A DNA stretch of 64,000 bases from Rhodobacterales bacterium. GTDB taxonomy: Bacteria; Pseudomonadota; Alphaproteobacteria; Rhizobiales; Stappiaceae. The DNA is taken from the NCBI GenBank assembly GCA_008107755.1, contig VIRH01000124.1, forward strand, positions 122,448 to 186,447, given 5' to 3'. The notes beneath the pieces are model-generated. The model worked only from the letters and a program-made list of their open reading frames with translations. It searched no databases and had not been told where the DNA came from. Numbering within the stretch: position 1 is the first letter of the stretch; each line of letters starts with the position of its first letter. The position numbers were made by a program, and so were the translations under genes. Positions 52,930 to 62,632 of this stretch are shown in pieces.

Positions 52930-54069
52930 TCAGGACAGGTCGAAGATGATCATGATGTAGGCGGCGAAGAGAATGATATGCACGGTCCCCATCAGATAGT
53001 TGGTTGTCCGGCTGCCGAACGTGATGAGGCTCACGAAAAGCGTGAGAACGAGCAAAACCATATCAGCGGGCCGCAATCCCAGTTCGATGGTATGACCCGT
53101 GAAGAGGCTGACACCGACCACCGCAGGAACTGTCAGACCGATGGTCGCGACTGCGGATCCGAGGCAGATATTGACGGCGCGCTGCAACTTGTCCTCTCTC
53201 GCGGCCTGAAGGGCGCTCAGTCCTTCCGGCATCAAGACCAGTGCGGCGACGATGAAGCCAGTCAATGCAAGTGGAGCGCCGAGACCGTCGATCCCGAACT
53301 CCACGTAGAGAGCGAGTTTCTTTGACATCAGAATGATCGGAATCAGCGCACAAAACAGACCGAGGACGTGAAAGGGGATGGAGCGTGTCGTGCCGCCGTG
53401 ATGCCCGTGATCATCGCCTTCGGTATCCGGCTGCCTGAAGATGTCACTGTGGGTGACCGTCTGGATCGCCAGGAAGACGCCATAAAGAATGATCGACATG
53501 ATCACTTCGAAGCCGGCCTGGAGCGTCGACAGCTCGCCTCCCGGGGCCGACCAGGTAAAGCTTGGCAGGACAAGGGCGAACACCGCCAGCGGCACCAGGA
53601 CCGACAGAAACGCATGTGCACCTTCCAGATTGTAGACCTGGTTGCGGTGTCGCAGCCCGCCGACCAGCAGACACAGCCCGATCAATCCGTTGAGCACGAT
53701 CATGACGACCGACAGCATGGTGTCGCGTGCGGCCGTTGGAGCCGCCTCACCCGACAGCATTAATGCGACGATCAGCGCGACCTCGATACCGATGACTGAA
53801 AGGGTCAGGATCAGTGTACCGTAGGGTTCGCCCAGGAGAGTGGCCAGACCTTCCGCATGTCTGACGACCGAGAACGCGCACCACAGGACGGCAGCAAAGA
53901 TGATTGCAAGAAAGACAAGTGAGGTCCCGAGGCCCACAGCGGACGGTTTGAGCGCATCGCCGGCCAGAGTGAATGCGGCGAAGACCGCAAAACCGACAAG
54001 GCTGGACAGTTCGGACTTGAGAAATTTCACAAAAAGGCACCGCAGCAATGGAATCGAAAAGAAAGACAT
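52930..54069 (-). CDS. chaA: Calcium(sodium)/proton antiporter, ChaA-like
   Basis: A 379-residue membrane protein with about 11 predicted helices in the CaCA pattern. The two inverted-repeat motifs are LTLSVIGIEVALIVALML (helix 3 region) and GFIVAALVLMPEGLSALQ, each with a membrane Glu. A cytoplasmic His/Asp-rich stretch (DTEGDDHGHHGG) lies between the halves. It should exchange calcium or sodium for protons. The start ATG at 54069 has a weak ribosome-binding site; a GTG at 54030 is an alternative. A much longer upstream frame overlaps the ABC gene and is not used. Confidence 0.88.
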   Translation of the reverse strand: MSFFSIPLLRCLFVKFLKSELSSLVGFAVFAAFTLAGDALKPSAVGLGTSLVFLAIIFAAVLWCAFSVVRHAEGLATLLGEPYGTLILTLSVIGIEVALIVALMLSGEAAPTAARDTMLSVVMIVLNGLIGLCLLVGGLRHRNQVYNLEGAHAFLSVLVPLAVFALVLPSFTWSAPGGELSTLQAGFEVIMSIILYGVFLAIQTVTHSDIFRQPDTEGDDHGHHGGTTRSIPFHVLGLFCALIPIILMSKKLALYVEFGIDGLGAPLALTGFIVAALVLMPEGLSALQAAREDKLQRAVNICLGSAVATIGLTVPAVVGVSLFTGHTIELGLRPADMVLLVLTLFVSLITFGSRTTNYLMGTVHIILFAAYIMIIFDLS

Positions 54070-54205
54070 TGAAACTATAGGATGCTCGCTGTTCGCGCTG
54101 CAACAGCCCTTCTTCTTTCCGCGACACTCTTCGGCCAAAAAGAAAGGCCGGCTCAACTGGCCGGCCCAAGGTTTGACAGATACATGATCGACAGAAGTCG
54201 GCTTG

Positions 54206-54988
54206 TCAGATCGCCAGGTAGTCCTGGCGGAGCTGGGCATTGTCGAGAACTTCCTGTGCCGAGCCGTCGAAGACGACTTCGCCCATGTCCAGAATGACGG
54301 CACGGTCCGCTAGGTGAAGTGCTGCAATGGCGTTCTGTTCGACAATGATCGTTGTCATGCCCAGCTCCTTCACACCTTCCAGAATACGCTCGATCTCCTG
54401 AACAATGACCGGCGCAAGCCCCTCATAGGGTTCGTCCAGCAGCAGAAGCTTGATGTCTCGCGCGAGAATGCGGGCAACCGCAAGCATCTGCTGTTCGCCG
54501 CCCGACAGCGTCACCGCTTCCTGCGTCCGTCTTTCCGCGAGACGCGGGAAATGATCGTAGATGCGCTCGATGGACCAGCCTTTGGGCTCCGCGATCTGCG
54601 ACAGCTCAAGGTTTTCCTGAACGGTGAGACCCGGGATGATCCGACGATCTTCCGGAACGAGCCCTACGCCGTTCTGAGCGGCCTGATAACTCTTCATGTC
54701 ATGAAGTGGCTTGTGATCCAGCCAGACTTCGCCATGGGTCAGTTGGGGATCGTCCATGCGGGCGATCGTGCGAAGGGTTGAGGTCTTGCCTGCTCCGTTG
54801 CGGCCGAGAAGAGCCAGGATTTCGCCTTCGCGCACATCGAAACTCACACCCTGAACGATGTAACTTTCACCGTAGTAGGCATGCAGGTCCCAGGCGGAAA
54901 AGAACGCTGGCGCCGTGCCGCGCGCAGGGATCGGTTTGACTGCGGGCGCGGACTTGCCGCTAAGCTCATCATTGAGAAGTGTCGTCAC
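54206..54988 (-). CDS. livF: Liv-type ABC transporter ATP-binding protein (LivF-like)
   Basis: A 260-residue ATPase with Walker A GRNGAGKTST (about 61-70), signature LSGGEQQ, Walker B LLLLDEPYEGL and the H-loop-equivalent VEQN. It is one of two ATPases of the importer. The start overlaps the livG stop by four bases. The transporter order (binding protein, two permeases, two ATPases) is that of branched-chain amino acid and urea/amide systems, so the substrate is not fixed by the sequence. Confidence 0.9.
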   Translation of the reverse strand: MTTLLNDELSGKSAPAVKPIPARGTAPAFFSAWDLHAYYGESYIVQGVSFDVREGEILALLGRNGAGKTSTLRTIARMDDPQLTHGEVWLDHKPLHDMKSYQAAQNGVGLVPEDRRIIPGLTVQENLELSQIAEPKGWSIERIYDHFPRLAERRTQEAVTLSGGEQQMLAVARILARDIKLLLLDEPYEGLAPVIVQEIERILEGVKELGMTTIIVEQNAIAALHLADRAVILDMGEVVFDGSAQEVLDNAQLRQDYLAI

Positions 54989-55740
54989 AGGTGCGCTCCT
55001 CCCAGATAGGCTTCCTGCACGCGCGGATCGCCCTTGATGTCTTCCGGTTTTCCTTCGGCGATGATCGCCCCCTGTGCAAGCACGGTCACTTTCTCTGCAA
55101 GAGAGAAGACCACATGCATGTCATGCTCGATCACTACCTTGGTGATGCCCCGGCCGCTGATCCGCTGCAGCAGATCGATGGTGTTGTTGGTGTCGGCGCG
55201 CGACATGCCCGCCGTGGGTTCGTCGAGAAGAAGCAGCTTAGGGTCCTGGGACAGGCACATGGCCAGTTCGAGCCGCCGCTTGTCGCCGCGTGACAGGGAG
55301 CCGGCGACTACGTTCCTCTTCTGCTCAAGACCGACCTCCTCCAGCATCTGCATCGCACCGTCGACGATCTCGGCATCCTGGTCGAGACGCTTGAATGCAT
55401 GAAGTGCAAATTTCCCATCCCGTTTTGCCATCGTCGGTATCATCACGTTTTCCAGAAGCGTGAGTTCAGCGAAGATTTCCGGTGTCTGGAAGACACGCGA
55501 AACCCCCGCCTGGTTGATCTCGTAAGGCTTCATTCCGGTAAGCGAAATATCGCCAAACATGACTGTTCCCGTATCGGGAACGAGCCTGCCGATCAGGCAA
55601 TTGAGAAAGGTGGACTTGCCCGCCCCGTTTGGACCAATGATCGCGTGAACGGCTCCCTCCTCAACTGCAAAATTCACGTTGTTGAGTGCTCGCAAGCCCC
55701 CGAAGGATTTGTTCACGCCTTCGACGCGTAGGATTTCCAT
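54985..55740 (-). CDS. livG: Liv-type ABC transporter ATP-binding protein (LivG-like)
   Basis: A 251-residue ATPase with Walker A GPNGAGKST, signature LSRGDKRRLELA, Walker B LLLLDEPTAGM and the H-loop IEHDMHVVF. The longer, Gly-Pro-rich N-terminus and the signature variant LSRGD are usual for the LivG/UrtD side. It is 11 bases after livM and overlaps livF. Confidence 0.92.
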   Translation of the reverse strand: MEILRVEGVNKSFGGLRALNNVNFAVEEGAVHAIIGPNGAGKSTFLNCLIGRLVPDTGTVMFGDISLTGMKPYEINQAGVSRVFQTPEIFAELTLLENVMIPTMAKRDGKFALHAFKRLDQDAEIVDGAMQMLEEVGLEQKRNVVAGSLSRGDKRRLELAMCLSQDPKLLLLDEPTAGMSRADTNNTIDLLQRISGRGITKVVIEHDMHVVFSLAEKVTVLAQGAIIAEGKPEDIKGDPRVQEAYLGGAHL

Positions 55741-55751
55741 ATGAGTTGTCC

Positions 55752-56891
55752 TTATTCTGCCGGGGCGGTTGCGCGGCTCGGCTCACTCTTCTGCGGCTTG
55801 CGCCGGAAGAGCCGAGTGATCCGACTGACACCTTCCATCAACCCGCCCGGCAGGAAGATCACGATGATCATGAACAATACGCCGAGGGTCAGATGCCATC
55901 CCTCACCAACGAAGAGGCTTGAGACCGACACGACCGGATACTCCAGGAAGTCCGGCAGGAAACCGAATATCTCGTGGAGGGTCTGCTCGTTGAACGCCGA
56001 GAAGATATTCTCGAAATACTTGATCAGAGCAGCGCCGAGAATCGGGCCCAGCAAGGTGCCGGCGCCTCCGAGAATCGTCATCAGCACCACTTCGCCGGAC
56101 GCCGTCCATTGCATCCGCTCGGCGCCCGCCAGCGGATCGGTGATGCACAGCAGCGCCCCGGCAAGACCTGCATACATGCCGGAGATGACGAAGGCCGCAA
56201 GCGTATAAGGACGCGGATTGAGACCGGTGTAGGTCATCCGGTTCTGGTTGGTCTTGACTGCCCGAAGCATGATTCCGAACGGGGAGCGGAAGATCCGCTG
56301 GGCGATGAAAAAGCCGATCAGCAGAACGACTGCGCAGAAATAGAACCCTGCATAGCCGGTCATTTCGAAACCGAAGAGGTTGGCCAGGAGCGGTCCTTGC
56401 GCCTCACCAGCCCCGTCGAACAACCGGGGGTCTGACCGTAGCACCCGCAGCCCGGTCTCGCCGTTCGTAATAGGCGTCAACACCGAATAGGCGAGATTAT
56501 AGGACATCTGCGCGAAGGCGAGCGTCAGGATCGAGAAATAGATGCCGGACCTGCGCAGGGAGACATAGCCTATCAGAAGGGCGAAGATGCCAGATGTGAT
56601 GATTGCCATGATGACGGCGGGGATCGGGTTCATGCCGAGAAGCTTGAATGTCCAGACCGCGGTGTAGGACCCTACTCCGAGAAAGGCGGCATGCCCGAAG
56701 GAGAGGTACCCCGTGAGACCGAACAGCAGGTTGAAGCCGGTCGCGAACAGCCCGTAGATGGCGAATTTCTGCAGAAGATCCGGATAACCGGCCCCAATCG
56801 GCTCGAGCCAGACCGGCATCGTGAGCACAGCGACAGCGAAGACCGCAAAGAAGATGAGATCACTCGTTGGAGAAGAATTTTTCAATACCAT
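55752..56891 (-). CDS. livM: Liv-type ABC transporter permease (LivM-like)
   Basis: A 379-residue permease with about ten helices, FNLLFGLTGYLSFGHAAFLGVGSY and a late GGAGTLLGPILGAALI segment, both typical of LivM. The ATG at 56889-56891 is preferred; upstream codons would overlap livH deeply. It is four bases after the livH stop. Confidence 0.92.
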   Translation of the reverse strand: MVLKNSSPTSDLIFFAVFAVAVLTMPVWLEPIGAGYPDLLQKFAIYGLFATGFNLLFGLTGYLSFGHAAFLGVGSYTAVWTFKLLGMNPIPAVIMAIITSGIFALLIGYVSLRRSGIYFSILTLAFAQMSYNLAYSVLTPITNGETGLRVLRSDPRLFDGAGEAQGPLLANLFGFEMTGYAGFYFCAVVLLIGFFIAQRIFRSPFGIMLRAVKTNQNRMTYTGLNPRPYTLAAFVISGMYAGLAGALLCITDPLAGAERMQWTASGEVVLMTILGGAGTLLGPILGAALIKYFENIFSAFNEQTLHEIFGFLPDFLEYPVVSVSSLFVGEGWHLTLGVLFMIIVIFLPGGLMEGVSRITRLFRRKPQKSEPSRATAPAE

Positions 56892-56895
56892 GCCC

Positions 56896-57924
56896 TTAGC
56901 TCTCCATGACGCCTTTGCGGCCCAGCAATCCGCGTGGACGCACAAGCAGGATCACGACTGCCACGAGGTAGATGATGATCTGATCGATGCCGGGAAGGAT
57001 CGCCTTCACCTCGTTCATCGACGCAAAGGATTGCAGGATGCCAAGCAGGAAGCCGGCAGCGACGGCGCCCGGCAGGGAGCCCATGCCTCCGACCACGACC
57101 ACAACGAAAGACAGGACGAGAAAGTCCATTCCCATGTGATAATCCGGCGGCAGGATCGGCGTGTACATGACACCAGCAAGTCCGGCGACCACGGCCGCGA
57201 TGGCAAAGACGATGGTGAAGCGTCGTTCGATGTTGATGCCCAGCAGTCCTACGGTATCGCGGTCGGCCATTCCGGCCCGCACGACCATTCCGAAGGTCGT
57301 GAATTTCAGAAAGGCAAAGACGGCACCTATCACGGCAGCGGCAAAACCGAGATAAACCATTCGCCAGTAGGGGTAGACGATCACGCCAGGGTCGAACCCG
57401 AGAGCAGCTCCGATATCTGCCGCCCCCCGAACGGTTTGGGGCGCGGTTTGCGGTATCGGGTTGGCGCCGAACACCGTCTTGATGATCTCCTGAAGAACAA
57501 TCGCGAGGCCGAATGTCACCAGGATCTGGTCGGCGTGAGGGCGATTGTAGAAATGCTTGATCAACCCGCGCTCCATGACGAAGCCGACAAGCAGCATCAC
57601 CGGGATCGCCAGTAGAATGGAAACCGGCACCGAGTAATTCAGCATCCAGTGACCGAAGTCGCCTAGATAGGTCTCCACATAGGGTGTGCGGATCTCCAGC
57701 GGCGTTCCCCAGGCAGTGGTCTTTTCCGGGTCGATGGCCACCATTTCGATGTTCAGAATCTCGTGGAAGGAGACAGCGCAGAACGCCCCCAGCATGAACA
57801 GGGCGCCATGCGCGAAGTTCACCACTCCCAGTGTTCCGAAGATCAGTGTAAGACCCAGAGCGATCAGCGCATAGGCTCCGCCCTTGTCCAACCCGTTCAG
57901 CAGTTGAAGAAGAATCACATCCAT
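56896..57924 (-). CDS. livH: Liv-type ABC transporter permease (LivH-like)
   Basis: A 342-residue permease with about eight to nine helices, starting QLLNGLDKGGAYALIALGLT and containing GTLGVVNFAHGALFMLGAF and VVVVGGMGSLPGAVAAGFLLG, the LivH hallmarks. It forms the heterodimeric channel with LivM. It is separated from the binding-protein gene by a strong hairpin. Confidence 0.93.
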   Translation of the reverse strand: MDVILLQLLNGLDKGGAYALIALGLTLIFGTLGVVNFAHGALFMLGAFCAVSFHEILNIEMVAIDPEKTTAWGTPLEIRTPYVETYLGDFGHWMLNYSVPVSILLAIPVMLLVGFVMERGLIKHFYNRPHADQILVTFGLAIVLQEIIKTVFGANPIPQTAPQTVRGAADIGAALGFDPGVIVYPYWRMVYLGFAAAVIGAVFAFLKFTTFGMVVRAGMADRDTVGLLGINIERRFTIVFAIAAVVAGLAGVMYTPILPPDYHMGMDFLVLSFVVVVVGGMGSLPGAVAAGFLLGILQSFASMNEVKAILPGIDQIIIYLVAVVILLVRPRGLLGRKGVMES

Positions 57925-57962
57925 TTTCTAGCCGCTCGTTGCAGGGCAATTTCCCGAACAGG

Positions 57963-57992
57963 CGGATCCGCCGGCCTGCGCCGGCGGATCCG
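57963..57992 (-). terminator. Hairpin between the binding-protein gene and the permease genes
   Basis: A perfect 13-bp stem with a four-base loop (GGATCCGCCGGC / GCCGGCGGATCC core, loop CTGC) lies 13 bases after the binding-protein stop. No T-run follows. Such hairpins often stabilise the binding-protein mRNA, giving more of it than of the permeases. Confidence 0.7.
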
Positions 57993-58005
57993 GATTGTTC
58001 GGGCC

Positions 58006-59352
58006 TCAGACGCCGTTGTTGAAATTGCCGAGTTCGCCGCCGAGCATGTCGGCCGGGTACTCGACCTGCGCCCGCGGCGTAACTTCCACCACTTCCAGAA
58101 GGTCGAACTGCGACGACGGGTTTTCCTTACCCTTCACGACCAGCACGTCCTTGAAGCACTGGTGGTCTGCAGCGCGGTAGAGGGTCGGACCGTTGCCCAT
58201 GCCTTCGAACTCGAAGCCTTCGAGGGATTCGCCGACGGCGCTGGGCATGAAGGATCCGGCGCGCTGGGCGGCATCGGCATAAAGGATCGCTTGGACATAG
58301 CAGGTGTGTGCCGCCTGGCTGGGCGGGAAGCCATATTCTTGACCGAAGGACTTCACGAAAGCTTTCGAGCCTTCATCCTGCAGGGACCAGTGCCAGTTGG
58401 TGGATCCGAAGATGCCCTTGACGTTCTCACCTGCACCCTGCGCCATCAAACGCGAATACAGCGGCACGATGATCTCGAACTGCTTTCCGTTGACCTGTTT
58501 GTCCCGAAGGCCGAACTGAACCGCCTGGGTCAGGGAGTTCACCATGTCCTTGCCGTAATGGTTCAGGACCAGGACGTCAGCACCCGAGTTCAGCACAGGG
58601 GTAATGTACTGGGAGAAATCGCCTGCGCCCAAGGGCGTACGCACGGCCGCAACCGTTTCCCAGCCCATGTCCTCGGTGTATTTCTTGATCGACCCCTCCT
58701 GCGACCAGCCCCAGGTGTAGTCGGCGGTCAGGTGATAGGCTTTGCGGTCGGTGCCGTAGGCGTTCTTCAGAACCGGCGCCAGCGCAGCACCCGACATTTC
58801 GGTGTTGAAGAAGTGGCGGAACCCGTTGGCCCGCTTGTCCTTGCCGGTGGTGTCGTTGGAGTGCGTCAAACCGGCCATGAAGATGACACCGGCTTCCTGG
58901 CAAAGCGACTGGACAGCAATCGCCACGCCGGACGACGACCCGCCGGTAATCATGATCGCGCCGTCTTTTTCGATCATGCGTTTCGCCGAGGCACGAGCCG
59001 CGTCGGACTTGGTCTGCGTGTCACCGGTCACGAAGGCGACCTTCTTGCCGTTGACCCCCTGCCCGGTTAGCGCCTTGGAGGAGAAGGTGTTCAGCATGCC
59101 GCCGTCGCCTTCGCCGTTCAGGTGCTTGACCGCGAGCTGGTACGCACGAAGTTCGTCAGCGCCCTCGTCCGCGTAAGCGCCGGTCTGCGGGACGTTGAAG
59201 CCGAAGGTGACCTCCGCACCGGTCGGCTCGTTCAGATACGTCTGAGACCAGACCTTGCTGGTGAAAATCGTCGGCGTCGCAAGAGCGGCACCGCCCATGG
59301 CGCCCGCACGCAGAATTGAACGTCGATTAAGGGGTTTGCGAATAAAGCTCAT
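58006..59352 (-). CDS. ABC transporter substrate-binding protein with Tat signal
   Basis: A 448-residue periplasmic binding protein of the Leu/Ile/Val-binding type. It begins with a Tat-type signal (NRRSILRAGAMGGAALATP), so it is exported folded. The mature part shows VTFGFNVPQTGAYADEGADELR, an ITGGSSSGVAIAVQ hinge segment and a long C-terminal lobe. The start ATG follows GGGAGGAAAG. The ligand is unknown; amides, urea-like compounds or amino acids are possible. Confidence 0.92.
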   Translation of the reverse strand: MSFIRKPLNRRSILRAGAMGGAALATPTIFTSKVWSQTYLNEPTGAEVTFGFNVPQTGAYADEGADELRAYQLAVKHLNGEGDGGMLNTFSSKALTGQGVNGKKVAFVTGDTQTKSDAARASAKRMIEKDGAIMITGGSSSGVAIAVQSLCQEAGVIFMAGLTHSNDTTGKDKRANGFRHFFNTEMSGAALAPVLKNAYGTDRKAYHLTADYTWGWSQEGSIKKYTEDMGWETVAAVRTPLGAGDFSQYITPVLNSGADVLVLNHYGKDMVNSLTQAVQFGLRDKQVNGKQFEIIVPLYSRLMAQGAGENVKGIFGSTNWHWSLQDEGSKAFVKSFGQEYGFPPSQAAHTCYVQAILYADAAQRAGSFMPSAVGESLEGFEFEGMGNGPTLYRAADHQCFKDVLVVKGKENPSSQFDLLEVVEVTPRAQVEYPADMLGGELGNFNNGV

Positions 59353-59834
59353 ACTTTCCTCCCAGAAAGGCGAAACGGCCCGCGAAGGGCGCACTTGAGT
59401 AGCTGTACAGCTGCGAGCGGTTCAGGCCGTATTTCCCAACCGGCAAGCCGGCTCCTCCTTGCCCGAACCGCAAGCTGTTACAACTGTAAAAAGGTGATAC
59501 ACCAAACGGCAATACGACTATTGGCCCGCTCTAGTGATGAATAACGTTATACTTTCGCAGTATTTCCTGCCGTTTTTAATTAACTAAAACTGCCATATTT
59601 CGCGTTGCAGCAATCCTTTTCAAGAACAAGGACAGAGACTTGCTCTCTTTTATTCTCGCACTGCGAAATACGGCAGGTATCTTAAGCCAGGTCGCTCACG
59701 CCGTCCCCACCTCCGACGAAAGTCGTACGACCCTGGTACAGTGGTGCCTCTGCGCCGGGAGACGATGAAATTGACGGCCGAGTCAGTGCGCAGATAGTCT
59801 CCCGCCCAGGTAAAAGCCCCTCCCTCTCTCCCTT
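59353..59834. promoter_or_regulatory. Divergent promoter region with palindromes
   Basis: Between the binding-protein gene (minus) and the flavoprotein gene (plus). AGCTGTACAGCT at 59401-59412 is a perfect 12-bp palindrome; TTACA-ac-TGTAA is at 59478-59489; and a 15-base imperfect inverted repeat (13 of 15 matching) has arms at 59590-59604 and 59662-59676 (CTGCCATATTTCGCG and TGCGAAATACGGCAG). These could be operators for a regulator encoded elsewhere. Confidence 0.45.
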
Positions 59835-60458
59835 ATGGACCTTCCTCAAATGACGCTGATCAAAACGCTCGATGACCTACATGCCCACTACGGGACGGCA
59901 GGCGAAGCCTCGCAAATAAAGGAAATCGAACGGCTCAGCCCGTCTTACAAACACATCATCGAATCGTCCGCCTTCTGCGCCCTTGCAACCTGTGGCCCGG
60001 AAGGACTTGATTGCTCCCCGCGCGGAGACGAAGGCTCCGTCGTCCGCGTTCACGACGACAAGACCTTGCTCATGCCGGACAGACGCGGCAACAACCGAAT
60101 CGATTCGCTGCGGAACATCGTGCGCGATCCACGCGTTTCGCTGATGTTCATGGTTCCGGGATGGAACAACGTCCTGAGGGTAAACGGCATGGCGGAAATC
60201 AGCGTCGATCCGGAGTTGCTGACAACCTTCGAAAAGGAAGTGAAATTGCCGCGCTCGGTGATCATCATCACCATCAGTACCGTCTATTTCCAATGCGCCC
60301 GCGCGCTCATGCGCTCTGGCATGTGGGACGATAGAAACCGGATTTCGCCGGGCGACCTGCCGACTCCGGGGATGATCATGCAGGAGATCAAGCAGAGCTT
60401 CGACGGCAAGGCCTATGACGAGGAATGGGCTGGCCGTGCCGCCAACTCAATGTGGTAG
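59835..60458 (+). CDS. PPOX-type FMN-binding flavoprotein (pyridoxamine 5'-phosphate oxidase family)
   Basis: A 207-residue soluble protein of the pyridoxamine-phosphate-oxidase-like split-barrel fold. FMN-binding and core segments include FCALATCGPEGLDCSPRGDE, LLMPDRRGNNRIDSLRNIV and SLMFMVPGWNNVLRVNGMAE; the C-terminus has YFQCARALMRSGMW. This subfamily is often called MSMEG_1061-like. The reaction is unknown. No good ribosome-binding site is visible for either of two nearby ATGs. It is 99 bases upstream of the M3 peptidase gene. Confidence 0.85.
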   Translation: MDLPQMTLIKTLDDLHAHYGTAGEASQIKEIERLSPSYKHIIESSAFCALATCGPEGLDCSPRGDEGSVVRVHDDKTLLMPDRRGNNRIDSLRNIVRDPRVSLMFMVPGWNNVLRVNGMAEISVDPELLTTFEKEVKLPRSVIIITISTVYFQCARALMRSGMWDDRNRISPGDLPTPGMIMQEIKQSFDGKAYDEEWAGRAANSMW

Positions 60459-60557
60459 TGATATGCCACTCGGTCCCAACGCCCGGAAAAAGCCCCTTGG
60501 CGCTCAAGGCACCAGACGCCATATCCGCACCAGACACACTTCCCGAAGAGACAGATC

Positions 60558-62600
60558 ATGACCGCCAATCCCCTACTCACTGACTGGAACACACCATTCG
60601 AACTGCCCCCCTTTGGCGACATCGAACCGCACCATTTCGAAGAGGCATTCGACAAGGCCATGGCCGAGGCACGCTCCGAGAGTGATGCCATTGCCGCACA
60701 AGACGGCGAACCGACGTTCGAGAACACGATCGTTGCGCTGGAGATCTCCGGAAAGAAGCTTTCCAACGTCGCGCGAACCTTCTTCAATCTGACCGGCGCG
60801 CATACCAGCACGGATTTGCAGAAGATCGAGCGCGATGTCGCGCCCAAGCTTGCAAAACACTCTTCCAACATGCTGCTCAATGCCGAGCTTTATGACCGCA
60901 TCGCGAATTTGTGGGACCGCAGGGAAAGCCTCGGGCTGGATGCGGAACAGGCGAAGGTGCTGGAACGCTATCAGAAGATGTTCCAGCGCGCTGGGGCCGG
61001 TCTCGATGAGGCGGGCAAGGCGCGCATGGCAGAGATCTCCCAGAGGCTGGCTGTTCTCGGCACGGCGTTCTCCCAGAATGTCCTGAAGGATGAGTCCGAC
61101 TATCAGCTCGTTCTGGAAACCGAAGAAGATCTGGCGGGTCTTCCCGACTTTCTGCTTGCCTCGGCAGCGGCGGCGGCGAATGACCGCGGGTTGGAGGGCA
61201 AGCATGTCATCACGCTCTCGCGCTCTTCGATCGAGCCGTTCATGCAGTTTTCCACGAACCGCAGACTGCGCGAGGAAGCGTTTCGTGCCTGGACCAGTCG
61301 GGGGGAAAACGGCGGAGAAAGCGACAACCGGGAGATCATCCGCGAGACGCTTGCCCTTCGTGCGGAAAAGGCACGATTGCTCGGCTTCAAGAACTTTGCC
61401 GCCTACAAGCTTGACGATACCATGGCCAAGACGCCGGAGAACGTGCGTGACCTCCTGACGAAGGTCTGGGAGCCAGCGGTCGCACAGGCGCGGGACGAGG
61501 AAAGGAAACTTACCGAAATGGCCCAGAGCCGCGGCGAGAACCATCCTATCGAGGCCTGGGACTGGCGCTTCTACTCCGAAAAGGTGCGGAACGCCGAGCA
61601 TGATCTCGACGAGACCGAGCTCAAGCCCTACCTGCAACTCGAGAACATCATCCAGGCCGCCTTCGATACGGCAAGTCGGCTTTTCGGTCTTTCATTCCGG
61701 GAACTCCACGGCCTGCCCGTCTATCACCCCGACGTTCGCACCTTCGAGGTTCTCGATCGCGATGGCCGACATGTAGGCCTCTTCCTCGGCGACTATTTTG
61801 CACGCTCGACCAAACGGTCCGGGGCGTGGATGAGCGCCTTTCAAACGCAGCACCGGCTGGACGGTGACGTGACACCAATCATCGTCAACGTGATGAACTT
61901 TTCGAAGGGGGCTCCGGGCAAGGCGACGCTCCTGACCTTTGACGATGCGCGAACCCTGTTCCATGAATTCGGTCACGCACTGCATGGCCTCCTGTCCAAC
62001 GTGACCTACCCGATCATTTCAGGCACGAGCGTTGCCCGGGACTTCGTGGAATTGCCGTCTCAGCTCTATGAACACTGGCTCTCGGAGCCCGAGGTACTTT
62101 CCAGATACGCCGTGCACTACGAAACCGGTGAGCCGATGCCGAAAGACCTGCTCGAGAAACTTCTGGCTGCGGCGAATTTCAATCAGGGCTTTGCCACCGT
62201 CGAGTACACGGCCTCTGCGCTTGTCGATCTCGAGCTGCACCTTCTGGAAAATCCGGACGACCTGGATCCCGATGCCTTCGAGACGGCAGAACTCGGCCGG
62301 CTCGGCATGCCGAAGGCAATCACCATGCGCCACCGCATACCCCATTTCCAGCATGTCTTTTCCGGCGACGGTTATTCTGCAGGCTACTACAGCTACATGT
62401 GGTCTGAAGTCATGGATGCGGATGCCTTTGACGCCTTCAAGGAAAAAGGTGACATCTTCGATCCGGAGACGGCAGGCAAACTGCTTTTGAACATCTATTC
62501 GGCAGGCGGGCGCTCCGATCCCGATCAATCCTATATCGCGTTCCGCGGACGCGCGCCGAAAATCGATGCCCTGCTTCACAAACGCGGATTTGCCGCCTGA
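60558..62600 (+). CDS. M3-family oligopeptidase (peptidyl-dipeptidase Dcp / oligopeptidase A-like)
   Basis: A 680-residue soluble zinc peptidase. The start MTANPLLTDWNTPFELPPFGDI is typical of the Dcp/OpdA group. The zinc motif HEFGHALHG lies at about residues 468-476, with the third ligand in the downstream E-x-x-D region (DFVELPSQLYEHW). The end has GRAPKIDALLHKRGFAA. It degrades small peptides in the cytoplasm. The length fits the family. Confidence 0.95.
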   Translation: MTANPLLTDWNTPFELPPFGDIEPHHFEEAFDKAMAEARSESDAIAAQDGEPTFENTIVALEISGKKLSNVARTFFNLTGAHTSTDLQKIERDVAPKLAKHSSNMLLNAELYDRIANLWDRRESLGLDAEQAKVLERYQKMFQRAGAGLDEAGKARMAEISQRLAVLGTAFSQNVLKDESDYQLVLETEEDLAGLPDFLLASAAAAANDRGLEGKHVITLSRSSIEPFMQFSTNRRLREEAFRAWTSRGENGGESDNREIIRETLALRAEKARLLGFKNFAAYKLDDTMAKTPENVRDLLTKVWEPAVAQARDEERKLTEMAQSRGENHPIEAWDWRFYSEKVRNAEHDLDETELKPYLQLENIIQAAFDTASRLFGLSFRELHGLPVYHPDVRTFEVLDRDGRHVGLFLGDYFARSTKRSGAWMSAFQTQHRLDGDVTPIIVNVMNFSKGAPGKATLLTFDDARTLFHEFGHALHGLLSNVTYPIISGTSVARDFVELPSQLYEHWLSEPEVLSRYAVHYETGEPMPKDLLEKLLAAANFNQGFATVEYTASALVDLELHLLENPDDLDPDAFETAELGRLGMPKAITMRHRIPHFQHVFSGDGYSAGYYSYMWSEVMDADAFDAFKEKGDIFDPETAGKLLLNIYSAGGRSDPDQSYIAFRGRAPKIDALLHKRGFAA

Positions 62601-62632
62601 GCATTCAGGCGGACAACGGAGAAGAGACCAGA

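Noticed and set aside
54070..54303. Longer N-terminus for the ChaA-like antiporter
   Set aside because: The extra 78 codons overlap the livF 3' end antiparallel-free on the same strand and read as low-quality, Ser/Arg/Lys-rich sequence; the membrane domain begins later.
57763..59070. 435-codon open frame antisense to the substrate-binding protein and livH
   Set aside because: It crosses two well-supported genes and their hairpin, so it cannot be real.
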